Of a stretch of DNA of 11,282 nucleotides, positions 1 through 7,978 are shown piece after piece. The stretch comes from Planctomycetaceae bacterium UBA4732 (GTDB lineage: Bacteria; Planctomycetota; Planctomycetia; Gemmatales; Gemmataceae): positions 14,486 to 25,767 of the forward strand of contig DHJA01000243.1 in the NCBI GenBank assembly GCA_002404095.1. Reading direction: 5' to 3'. The notes below the pieces were generated by a model. That model was not told the DNA's origin and searched no databases. It saw only the letters and a program-made list of their open reading frames with translations. Numbering within the stretch: position 1 is the stretch's first letter; each line of letters starts with the position of its first letter. Position numbers and translations under genes: made by a program.

Positions 1-28
1 TCGGCCACGGCGGTGAAGCCGTGGTGAG
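1..28 (-). CRISPR. Inverted CRISPR repeat, cut by the window edge
   Basis: On the minus strand, bases 24 down to 1 match repeat positions 5-28 of the downstream array without a mismatch, including both arms of the stem (CCACGGC and GCCGTGG). The four bases that should begin the repeat (GTCT) read CTCA here, so 26 of the 28 visible bases match. The 3' end of the repeat and anything beyond it lie outside the window. The orientation is opposite to the array at 10242. If this belongs to a second array, that array would run leftward, divergently from the cas operon, and this would be its leader-side repeat. Whether it is an array end, a solo repeat or a regulatory relic cannot be decided here. Confidence 0.85.
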
Positions 29-57
29 AATTCTATCTCCTACCGACCTTGTATGCC

Positions 58-73
58 TACACTCATGGGTGTA
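58..73. promoter_or_regulatory. Near-perfect 16-bp palindrome, operator candidate
   Basis: TACACTCATGGGTGTA matches its own reverse complement at 14 of 16 positions: outer arms TACAC/GTGTA and centre CATG, with one mismatched pair. It sits about 110 bp before cas3, between the inverted repeat and the stem-loop at 97-124. Size and symmetry fit a binding site for a dimeric helix-turn-helix regulator, but no regulator gene is in the window. This is a candidate only. Confidence 0.35.
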
Positions 74-96
74 CCACTTTATAGGCGAAAGCAGGC

Positions 97-132
97 GCCG
101 TTCATTTCGCTGTGCGTGAACGGCATTGAAGC
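97..132 (+). ncRNA. Repeat-like stem-loop plus ATTGAAGC handle
   Basis: GCCGTTCA (97-104) and TGAACGGC (117-124) form a perfect 8-bp stem with a 12-base loop. Directly at the base of the stem comes ATTGAAG (125-131) and then C (132). The true repeats of this locus also have a stem-loop and end in ATTGAAG, followed by T or C. Stem sequence and loop size differ from the array repeat, and the CCGA between stem and ATTGAAG is absent. It resembles a diverged solo repeat or mini-CRISPR whose spacer-like part would run from 132 towards the cas3 start. It could equally be an ordinary 5'-UTR hairpin. No RNA evidence exists here. Confidence 0.35.
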
Positions 133-183
133 CCGCGGCCGCCCGACGGAAGCGCGTGACGCGAAGGACGTGGTGATTGTGAC

Positions 184-2772
184 ATGATGACATTTACCGA
201 CCTCTTCAACAGTGCGACGTGCGGGGAACAGAAGCCATTCCCATATCAGATCGCCTTCGCCGAGTCAGGCAACCTACCGGAACTGGTCCACGCGCCAACA
301 GGCTCGGGCAAAACAGCAACCGCGATCCTCGGTTGGCTTTGGCGATATTTTCACTCTGAAAAACCAACACCTCGGCGTCTTGTCTATTGCCTGCCAATGC
401 GCGTGCTGGTGGAGCAGACGCGCGACGAAGCGCTGAAGTGGCTGAAGAATCTGGAACTGCTAGACAAGGTGAAGGTTCACGTTCTAATGGGCGGGGAGGA
501 CGCCGAAGAGTGGGACCTCGAACCGGAGAAACCGGCCATTCTGATCGGCACGCAGGACATGCTTCTGTCCAGGGCATTGAACCGCGGCTATGGAATGGGC
601 AGGTTTCGCTGGCCGATGCACTACGGGCTTTTGAACAACGACTGCCTTTGGGTTCTGGACGAAATCCAGCTGATGGGGACGGGGCTGGCAACTTCCACCC
701 AACTCCAGGCGTTCCGCGAATCGCTCACAACCTTCGGAACGGCGAAGACGGTGTGGATGTCCGCAACGCTGTTGCCCCGATGGCTTGCGTCTGTCGATTT
801 TCGCGATCGGATCGAACCCGGCTTGCGCCTGAGCAAGCTCCAACTCGACCCGAAAGCGGATTATGAAGCCGACGGACTTCGAGAACGCTGGATCGCGGCG
901 AAGCCTCTCGCGGCCGCAAACTTGGCTGCGGACGACATTGCTGAGGTAGCGCAATTCGTCAAGGACAAGCACAAGGACGGTTCACTAACGCTCGTGATTG
1001 TCAATAAAGTGGATCGTTGTCGCGCGCTATTCGAGGCGATCCGAAACCTTTACCAGCCGCCGAAGCCAAAGGGTCGTGGTAAGAATGTCGCCCAAAGCGC
1101 GCCAGCGCCATCCCCAGACCTGAAATTGATCCATTCCCGATTCCGCCCAATAGAACGTGAAGGGTGGCGAGGCTGGCTAACGCAGGATCCAGAGAAGTTG
1201 CGACAAGAACACCCACTCGGCCGGATTGTCGTCTCAACGCAAGTCGTCGAGGCGGGAGTGGATATGTCGGCGCAAACGCTCATTACCGAATTGGCGCCCT
1301 GGCCAAGTCTTGTTCAGCGGTTCGGCCGGTGCAACCGCCGCGGCGAATTCTTGGCCGACAACCCTGCACAGGTGTTTTGGGTGGACGTGCTAACCCCGGA
1401 TGACAAGAAAGCGGCGCCCTACTCCAAAGTTGAACTCGACGAGGCGCGAGAGCGAATCGGCACGATCCCGGATGTTGGGCTAAAGTCACTCACGGAATTC
1501 TTCGACGGGTTGGGGGAGGCGGAACGGGAGAAACTGTTTCCGTTCGACCCGGCGCACGTCATCCGGCGCAAGGACTTCATCGACCTCTTCGACACTACGC
1601 CGGATTTGGCTGGAAACGACATTGACGTGTCGCGCTTCATCCGCGACGGCGACGACCTCGATGTGCAGGTGTTCTGGCGAACCGAGGGACCGCCAGCGGA
1701 CAAGCTAAGGGCCAAGGACGCAAAACGAATCGCCCCGCAACGATGGGAACTGTGTCCTGTGCCCATTGGACAGTTCCGTGAGTTCGTAGAGAGGGTCAAG
1801 AAGGCGGGGAAAATCAAGACGCCAGCTTATCGATGGGACGCACTCGATGGGAAATGGGTGCCTACTGAGCCGGATTTCATTTTCCCAGGCCAAGTGTTTT
1901 GGCTCCCCGCCAACGTCGGCGGCTACTCCAAAGAACTGGGGTGGAAGCCAGACGCCCCACCATTGCCGGCGGCCGATTGCCACCATCCGACCGAGGTCTA
2001 CAAACTTACTGAGGGCGAAGGGAAGGACGATGACTTGGCATCCCAGTCCCATGCGTGGCAGTTAATATCAGAACACACTGACGATGTCGCCCGTTTCCTC
2101 GACGGCATCTTGGGCAAACTCGAATTGCCTGATCTGCCGCGCGAGGCGCTGAAAGTCGCGGCGCGCTGGCACGACTGGGGCAAACGCCATTTCGTGTTCC
2201 AGGCGGCGGTGAAGGATGGGCAAGAAGGCGACCCTGCGCGCCCCGCCGGCTGGGAATCCGTGCAAGAGATCGCAAAGGCACCGACGAACTATTGGCGGTG
2301 GTACAAACGAAAACACTTCCGGCACGAACTCGCGTCAGCGCTGGGCGTGTTGACGCTGCTAAACTACGGGGAGACCCCGAAGCTGTGGGCCGAACTCGCC
2401 CCGTACCTCCAGGATTTGGCGCTGTACCTCATCGCGGCGCATCACGGTAAGGTTCGGCTTTCGATCCGGTCAATGCCCAACGAGACGACGCCAAACAAAC
2501 TGTTCGCGCGCGGTGTGTGGCAGGATGATGAATTGCCGGGAGTTGATCTCGGCGACGGTGTAACGGCTCCGCACATAGAAAAACTCGACCTATCGCCGAT
2601 GTTGCTTGGAAGAGTGGATGGTCGGGCGAGTTGGGTTGAGCGCATGCTTGGTTTACGCGATCACAAGGAGTTCGGCCCGTTACGGTTGGCGTACCTCGAA
2701 ACGGTATTGCGGGCCGCTGATATTCGGGCGAGCAAGGCCGCAGACGGCAGGGCGAAGGGGGTGCAATCGTGA
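184..2772 (+). CDS. cas3: Cas3 helicase-nuclease, subtype I-G type (HD at C-terminus)
   Basis: This is the effector of interference: an ATP-dependent helicase and HD nuclease that degrades DNA opened by the crRNA complex. The 862-residue protein carries the helicase first: Walker A APTGSGKT (37-44), GTQD (122-125), Walker B DEIQ (159-162), SAT (193-195), STQVVEAGVD (351-360) and QRFGRCNRRG (378-387). The HD nuclease follows: H631, the H663-D664 pair in RWHDWGK, H711/H714, H753-H754 and D846 in ADIRAS. Most Cas3 proteins have HD at the N-terminus; the reversed order with DEIQ is typical of subtype I-G. A flexible Pro/Lys/Ala-rich insert lies near 292-311. The only starts in frame after the stop at 157 are ATG 184 and ATG 187. 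Its stop overlaps the next start by four bases, so translation is probably coupled. All catalytic residues I looked for are present. Confidence 0.96.
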   Translation: MMTFTDLFNSATCGEQKPFPYQIAFAESGNLPELVHAPTGSGKTATAILGWLWRYFHSEKPTPRRLVYCLPMRVLVEQTRDEALKWLKNLELLDKVKVHVLMGGEDAEEWDLEPEKPAILIGTQDMLLSRALNRGYGMGRFRWPMHYGLLNNDCLWVLDEIQLMGTGLATSTQLQAFRESLTTFGTAKTVWMSATLLPRWLASVDFRDRIEPGLRLSKLQLDPKADYEADGLRERWIAAKPLAAANLAADDIAEVAQFVKDKHKDGSLTLVIVNKVDRCRALFEAIRNLYQPPKPKGRGKNVAQSAPAPSPDLKLIHSRFRPIEREGWRGWLTQDPEKLRQEHPLGRIVVSTQVVEAGVDMSAQTLITELAPWPSLVQRFGRCNRRGEFLADNPAQVFWVDVLTPDDKKAAPYSKVELDEARERIGTIPDVGLKSLTEFFDGLGEAEREKLFPFDPAHVIRRKDFIDLFDTTPDLAGNDIDVSRFIRDGDDLDVQVFWRTEGPPADKLRAKDAKRIAPQRWELCPVPIGQFREFVERVKKAGKIKTPAYRWDALDGKWVPTEPDFIFPGQVFWLPANVGGYSKELGWKPDAPPLPAADCHHPTEVYKLTEGEGKDDDLASQSHAWQLISEHTDDVARFLDGILGKLELPDLPREALKVAARWHDWGKRHFVFQAAVKDGQEGDPARPAGWESVQEIAKAPTNYWRWYKRKHFRHELASALGVLTLLNYGETPKLWAELAPYLQDLALYLIAAHHGKVRLSIRSMPNETTPNKLFARGVWQDDELPGVDLGDGVTAPHIEKLDLSPMLLGRVDGRASWVERMLGLRDHKEFGPLRLAYLETVLRAADIRASKAADGRAKGVQS

Positions 2773-4967
2773 GCGAACTGGTTCTTGAGGGCTGCACTTC
2801 CGAACCGCTGATGGGGTATCTGAAGGCGTTGGGCTTGCTGCGACTGGTGAGCGAACAGAAGGACGCGGAGGCCCGTGGTTTCTGGCGTGACGGCGTGTTC
2901 GTGCTGGAAACGAAGCTCGACTCCGACGGGTTTTTGAAGTTCTTCCGTGACGAGTACAAGCCGACGCCACTCGTCGCGCCTTGGGGTGCCCGCTCGGGGT
3001 TTTATCCTGGGTCGTCGGAATCCTCGGCCCGAAAAGCGCTCACCGACATCGAAAACACCGGGAGTCTGCGGTTCGAGCCGTTCCAAGCGGCAATCAAGTG
3101 CGTCCGTGCGATCCTGACGCGGCTGGGCTTTAGCGAGAAGGTGAAGGACGAGCACAAGTTAAAGCTGATGCGGGCGTGCCGAGCCGAGTTTCCCGATGCG
3201 CTTCTGCCGTGGCTTGACGCGGCTTATGTGCTGACGAGCGACGATCGGATATTCCCACCGATTCTCGGCACCGGAGGGAACGAAGGTAGCGGAAGTTACG
3301 TTTCGGGGTTTGCTCAGATGGCTGTTGAGGCTTTGGTGAAGCGGAAGTGGGATGCAGCGGTCGAACTCAGCTTGTTCGAGAAGAACGGAGCAAACGCATT
3401 CGGTACCCAAACCCCGGGACACTTTTCCCCGGAGGACATCCGCGGGGTAAACCCTTGGGATTATCTGCTGGCGCTAGAAGGTTGCTGCCTCTGGGCTTCA
3501 GGATTGTCGCGGCGGGCTGACACGAAGACCGGCGGTGGGATGGCCGCATTCCCGTATACCGTCCACCCCGTCGCGGTCGGAGGGCCGGGTCTTTGTGGCG
3601 CGGACGGGAAGCGACCGAAAACAGCAAAACGTGACCTCGCCGAACTTTGGCTTCCGTTATGGGATGCACCCACTGGCCTAACAGAACTGCTGAATCTGTT
3701 AGGCGAGGGACGGGTGTCCAACGGTCGGCGGTCGGCCCGGACTGCGCTCGACTTCGTGGTGGCTGCCAGCGGGTTGGGCGTGGATCGTGGCATCTCGGCG
3801 TTCCAACGTATGACATTCTTGATGCGGAACGGGCAGACGTTCTACGCCACTTCGCTCGGCCGTATTTCAGTAAGGCACGTCCCGGATATATTCTTGGTGG
3901 ACGCGGTTCGCCCCTGGCTCGATGGACTGCGGCGCGCATGCCGCGATGACACGACCCCAATTCGATTCGCAAGCGCCCTGCGGCGGGTGGAATCCGCCAT
4001 CTTCGATTTCTGCAAGTACGGCGGCGGTTCGGATCGCCTCGCGCAGGTCTTGGCCGCACTCGGTGGTGCCGAGCGGGAATTGGCTATCGGTGACATGAAG
4101 CCGGAGAAACGGCGAACTCGCCGCCCGCTCGCCGGGCTATCCTCAGGCTGGCTGAAGGCGGCGATGCCGACCAACGAAGATGACAAAAGGGTTTTTCGCC
4201 TCGCTCGCGGACTCGCTTTCCTCAACCCCGGAGTCAAAGCTACGGGGAGGATTCGTCGGTATCTCGAACCCGTCGAGCAGAAGGGGAAGTCCTGGACATG
4301 GGGCGAGCGCGGCGGGCACGTCGTCTGGGGCGGCGGTGATGTCATGCGAAACCTGGGTGCTGTCCTCATTCGACGGCTGATGGACGCCGAGCAGAACGGC
4401 GAGCCGCTGCTGCCGCTTGGCAGCGCGTTTCCGGTCCCTCTCGCGGACATCGCGGCATTCCTCAACGGCGAAACGGACGACGTGAAACTCGACGACCTGC
4501 TTTGGGGTCTGTCGCTCGTTGAATGTGATAATGAAGTGGCGGCAGCGCGTTCCGACGAGGAAGCCCGATTGCCACGCGCCTATGCGTTGCTCAAGCTCAC
4601 TCTCTTGGGAGGCCGCCTGGAGTGGAAGCCACACGGCCGCGACTCGCTTCTGCGAATCAACACTCCCAAACTGGGAGACGCTCTCGGTGGTGTCGCCATG
4701 AAACCTGAACCGTCGATTCCAGCGAAACTCCGGGCTGGCGACGTGCAAGGGGCGTGCGAAGTGGCGGCGCGTCGTTTGCGGGCGTCGCGCTTCCAACCGG
4801 TGTGCGGGTTCCTGGCCGACGGTTCCCGCCGCAACATAGACTGGTCGGCTGGCGGCGCGACCCCCGAACGCTTGCTCGCCGCGCTCCTGTTCCCGATCCC
4901 CGACAACGCCGTGAATCAACTGGCCGATCTTGTCCTCCGCCGTCCCTCGGTGGAATCCCTCGTTTAA
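2769..4967 (+). CDS. csx17: Csx17 (Cas8g/Cas8u2), large subunit of the I-G complex
   Basis: This is the large-subunit signature protein of subtype I-G, by family knowledge the part of the surveillance complex that takes the Cas8 role in PAM recognition and Cas3 recruitment. The 732 residues show the family's conserved blocks in order: LEGCTSEPLMGYLKALG (6-22), PTPLVAPWGARSGFYPG (65-81), PPILGTGGNEGSGSY (163-177), NPWDYLLALEGC (about 228-239), FPYTVHPVAVGG (about 261-272), and a segment around 300-370 with GEGRVSNGRRSA, LGVDRGISAF and RNGQTFYATSLGR. GTG at 2769 overlaps the cas3 stop as GTGA, with a GAAGGGGG run just upstream as ribosome binding site. No nuclease motif is expected or seen. No separate small-subunit (cas11) gene exists in the operon, so that role may be filled by this protein's C-terminal part or an internal product. 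Confidence 0.94.
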   Translation: MSELVLEGCTSEPLMGYLKALGLLRLVSEQKDAEARGFWRDGVFVLETKLDSDGFLKFFRDEYKPTPLVAPWGARSGFYPGSSESSARKALTDIENTGSLRFEPFQAAIKCVRAILTRLGFSEKVKDEHKLKLMRACRAEFPDALLPWLDAAYVLTSDDRIFPPILGTGGNEGSGSYVSGFAQMAVEALVKRKWDAAVELSLFEKNGANAFGTQTPGHFSPEDIRGVNPWDYLLALEGCCLWASGLSRRADTKTGGGMAAFPYTVHPVAVGGPGLCGADGKRPKTAKRDLAELWLPLWDAPTGLTELLNLLGEGRVSNGRRSARTALDFVVAASGLGVDRGISAFQRMTFLMRNGQTFYATSLGRISVRHVPDIFLVDAVRPWLDGLRRACRDDTTPIRFASALRRVESAIFDFCKYGGGSDRLAQVLAALGGAERELAIGDMKPEKRRTRRPLAGLSSGWLKAAMPTNEDDKRVFRLARGLAFLNPGVKATGRIRRYLEPVEQKGKSWTWGERGGHVVWGGGDVMRNLGAVLIRRLMDAEQNGEPLLPLGSAFPVPLADIAAFLNGETDDVKLDDLLWGLSLVECDNEVAAARSDEEARLPRAYALLKLTLLGGRLEWKPHGRDSLLRINTPKLGDALGGVAMKPEPSIPAKLRAGDVQGACEVAARRLRASRFQPVCGFLADGSRRNIDWSAGGATPERLLAALLFPIPDNAVNQLADLVLRRPSVESLV

Positions 4968-6014
<1,047 letters not shown>

Positions 6015-6017
6015 CCC

Positions 6018-7655
6018 ATGCCCCTGTCCGTATCTCTCAGCTTTCCTGCCGGGCGGTTCCATGCGACAGCGTGGGGCCATCATGTCAACGAGGCATTGCC
6101 GGAGTGGCCGCCGTCGCCCTGGCGGTTCCTCCGTGCGCTCGTCGCGGTGTGGAAGCAGAAGGTCCCGCACCTGAACCGTCAGCTGGTCGAAGGGGTGCTG
6201 TCCGAACTGGTGAAAACGCAACCTGCGTTCAAACTACCACCGGCAACGCTCGGTCACACCCGCCACTACATGCCAACCCACGACAAACCAACGAAGGTAT
6301 TCGACGCTTTCGTATCGCTCGCCCATGATGCTGAGGTGGTGTTCCACTGGACGGATGTAAACCTGACCGACGGACAGCAGACGCTCGCACTACTTCTTTC
6401 GCAACTCGGCTACTTCGGTCGGGCTGAGTCTTGGTGCGCTGCTCGGTTGCTGTCTGAATTCGACGCCAAGCGGATCAATTGCTTGCCCGGGTCGGCCGCC
6501 GTCGGGCAAGAGTCGGTGCGTGTGCTAACCGCCAGCCCCACGACATGGAACGAGTGGGCTTTCAAGGACAAGAAAATCGTCCGTCCCGATCCACCTTGGA
6601 ACCTGCTCGCCGAAACCGCCGATTTGCACTTGGAGCGCTGGAGCGATCCGCCTGGGTCGAAATGGGTCTCCTACGCGCGGCCAGCGGATGCCTTTGCTCC
6701 GCAGCGGGCAGGGAAGAAAGAGGCGTCCATGCGTTCCTTTACCCGGACATTCACCGTCGCACGCTATGCGCTCGACGCTATCGTGTTGCCCCTCGTCTCC
6801 GAGACATTGCCTTTGGCGGAGTTGGCACGCACGGCGGTTCTATGCCATTTCGACCTCCTGCATCCACGAAGAAATGAGGAAGACCAGCCGCCCCACTCGG
6901 AAGCGCTCTCAGGAAAGACTGCGCTCAAAGAGCATCGAAAGAGTCACGACCACGCTTACTACCTACCGACCGACGAGGACGGGGACGGCCGGATCGATCA
7001 TTTGACCATCTGGGCGGAAATGGGGTTCAAGGCGGCGGAAGAGTTGGCCGCTCTTGACGCACTGCGTTGGCTGCCTCGCGGAGACGACAACGATTGGCTG
7101 CTTGCGCACCAGGTTTGTCGCCAGATTCGAGAGGCAAGGCGCCAGCGCGGCGGCGCGCCGAAATCGGGCCTTCGGCTCTTGCTGGTGGGGTTGGGGCGAT
7201 GCGAGGATTTTCGGTCGCCGCTGTTCAAGGCTTCGCAGATATGGGTTTCCGCAACGCCGTTCCTCGCTTCCCGGTTTCCAAAAGAGCGTGGTACTCGCAA
7301 AGATTCTGGCGAGTTCCTCGGCCGCGACAATGCCAAGGCGTTTGCTCGTCACGTCTTGGAAGAGGACATTCAACGATGGCGTCTACGGTGTCTCAATAAC
7401 CCCCATCCGATAGCAATCCCCGAGCCGGATTCCGTTACGTTCCTGGACGGAGATCGAATGGGTGCGCATCAACTCCGCCCGATCCAGTTCAAGCGATTCC
7501 GCAAAAGAAAAGGTGACAATGGCGCTCAGCGTTCCGCGGGCGGCTTTCGCATCGTTTTCCCTGAGTCGGTGTCAGGGCCGATCTGTCTCGGCTATTCTTC
7601 GCACTTCGGGATGGGCCAGTTCGTGCCTGAGAAACCAACACAACCCGATTCTTGA
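6018..7655 (+). CDS. csb2: Csb2 (Cas5-Cas6-like), GSU0054 family
   Basis: In subtype I-G this protein combines a Cas5-like part, which caps the crRNA 5' handle, with a Cas6-like part that processes the array transcript; no separate cas6 is present. The 545 residues start with the typical FPAGRFHATAWGHHVNE (9-25) and EWPPSPWRFLRALVA (29-43). They continue with HTRHYMP (80-86), HDHAYYLPTDEDGDGRIDHL (310-329) and SATPFLASRFPK (411-422), and end with the glycine-rich RAMP loop LGYSSHFGMGQFVP (524-537). The ATG follows GGGGAGGA (6003-6010) with seven bases between. The gene is full length and intact. One base after its stop begins a 21-codon fragment with a second, different version of the same C-terminal loop (7657-7722), which suggests this gene was placed next to the remains of another csb2. 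Confidence 0.94.
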   Translation: MPLSVSLSFPAGRFHATAWGHHVNEALPEWPPSPWRFLRALVAVWKQKVPHLNRQLVEGVLSELVKTQPAFKLPPATLGHTRHYMPTHDKPTKVFDAFVSLAHDAEVVFHWTDVNLTDGQQTLALLLSQLGYFGRAESWCAARLLSEFDAKRINCLPGSAAVGQESVRVLTASPTTWNEWAFKDKKIVRPDPPWNLLAETADLHLERWSDPPGSKWVSYARPADAFAPQRAGKKEASMRSFTRTFTVARYALDAIVLPLVSETLPLAELARTAVLCHFDLLHPRRNEEDQPPHSEALSGKTALKEHRKSHDHAYYLPTDEDGDGRIDHLTIWAEMGFKAAEELAALDALRWLPRGDDNDWLLAHQVCRQIREARRQRGGAPKSGLRLLLVGLGRCEDFRSPLFKASQIWVSATPFLASRFPKERGTRKDSGEFLGRDNAKAFARHVLEEDIQRWRLRCLNNPHPIAIPEPDSVTFLDGDRMGAHQLRPIQFKRFRKRKGDNGAQRSAGGFRIVFPESVSGPICLGYSSHFGMGQFVPEKPTQPDS

Positions 7656-7656
7656 G

Positions 7657-7722
7657 ATGCGTGCCGTGGGCGCCGGGCGCTATCGCGGCCTGGGCCTCTT
7701 CGCCGCCGAAGGCCCGGAATGA
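7657..7722 (+). pseudogene. Relic of a second csb2-like C-terminus
   Basis: Reading frame 7657-7722 gives 21 residues, MRAVGAGRYRGLGLFAAEGP plus a final E, then a stop. Its core GAGRYRGLGLFAAEGP lines up without gaps with GYSSHFGMGQFVPEKP at the end of the intact Csb2: the G-x(6)-G-x-G-x-F spacing is kept, as are the later E and P. It is in a different frame from csb2 and begins directly after its stop. The simplest reading is that the rest of an older csb2 was lost and the present effector genes joined to its last codons. A chance short ORF is possible but the motif match makes it less likely. Confidence 0.6.
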
Positions 7723-7978
7723 CCCGGCCGGGAACACGACCGTCCGTTGGCTGCCGATGAGCGTCCTTCCTGCTCAGGGACCGGGCGCTCGGGCGGCGTG
7801 GCGGATGGCGGGCGGGGCGTCCCGGGCGTCGTGCGGCCGTCTTGGGCGGGCAGGGGCGTTCATCGGCGTCCGCCAAGCCTTGGCGGACGCCGGCGCCCTT
7901 GGCGGACGATCCTCGCCGGCGGCCTGGGCGTCTTTGCGGCAGACTCTTGACCAATGCTTCCCCCATAGGGCCTCTCCC
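7723..7978. other. Non-coding junction between effector and adaptation genes
   Basis: Together with the csb2 relic, this makes 323 bases between the csb2 stop and the cas4-cas1 start, in an operon whose other gaps are 0-25 bases. The DNA is very GC-rich and stays open in the frame of cas4-cas1 from 7652. The peptide it would encode does not resemble Cas4, and its first codons overlap the csb2 stop, so I treat it as untranslated. It holds the hairpin and direct repeat at 7865-7908. I see no clear promoter; TTGACC near 7947 has no partner -10 at a usual distance. Confidence 0.55.
7865..7908. repeat. 12-bp-arm inverted repeat with an extra direct half-copy
   Basis: GGCGTCCGCCAA (7865-7876) and TTGGCGGACGCC (7880-7891) are perfect reverse complements with a three-base loop. 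CCTTGGCGGACG (7878-7889) recurs unchanged at 7897-7908. The hairpin would be very stable, but no T-run follows it, so it is not a classic intrinsic terminator. It might be a REP-like dispersed element, an RNA-stability hairpin separating the two gene modules, or the footprint of a past rearrangement. Confidence 0.8.

Larger units (their letters stand above)
29..183 (+). promoter_or_regulatory. Upstream region of the cas operon
   Basis: This is the only non-coding stretch before cas3, so the operon promoter should lie here or further left. I see no convincing -35/-10 pair. It contains a 16-bp near-palindrome at 58-73 and a stem-loop followed by a repeat-like handle at 97-131, both listed separately. 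The purine run GAAGGA at 163-168 is 15 bases before the cas3 ATG, which is long for a ribosome binding site. An in-frame stop at 157-159, with no start codon between it and 184, fixes the cas3 start. The stretch shows no clear similarity to the leader of the downstream array. Confidence 0.55.

Noticed and set aside
41..203. TACCGACCT present at 41-49 and again at 195-203
   Set aside because: A single shared 9-mer in this length is within chance, and the second copy is coding sequence of cas3.
159..2772. Cas3 with DEIQ instead of DExH and with HD at the end, as signs of a damaged or odd protein
   Set aside because: Both are normal for Cas3 of subtype I-G; all metal- and ATP-binding motifs are present.
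7652..7978. Upstream extension of the cas4-cas1 reading frame by 109 codons
   Set aside because: It begins inside the csb2 stop region, overlaps the csb2 relic in another frame and has no Cas4-like sequence; high GC alone keeps the frame open. ATG 7979 fits the family.
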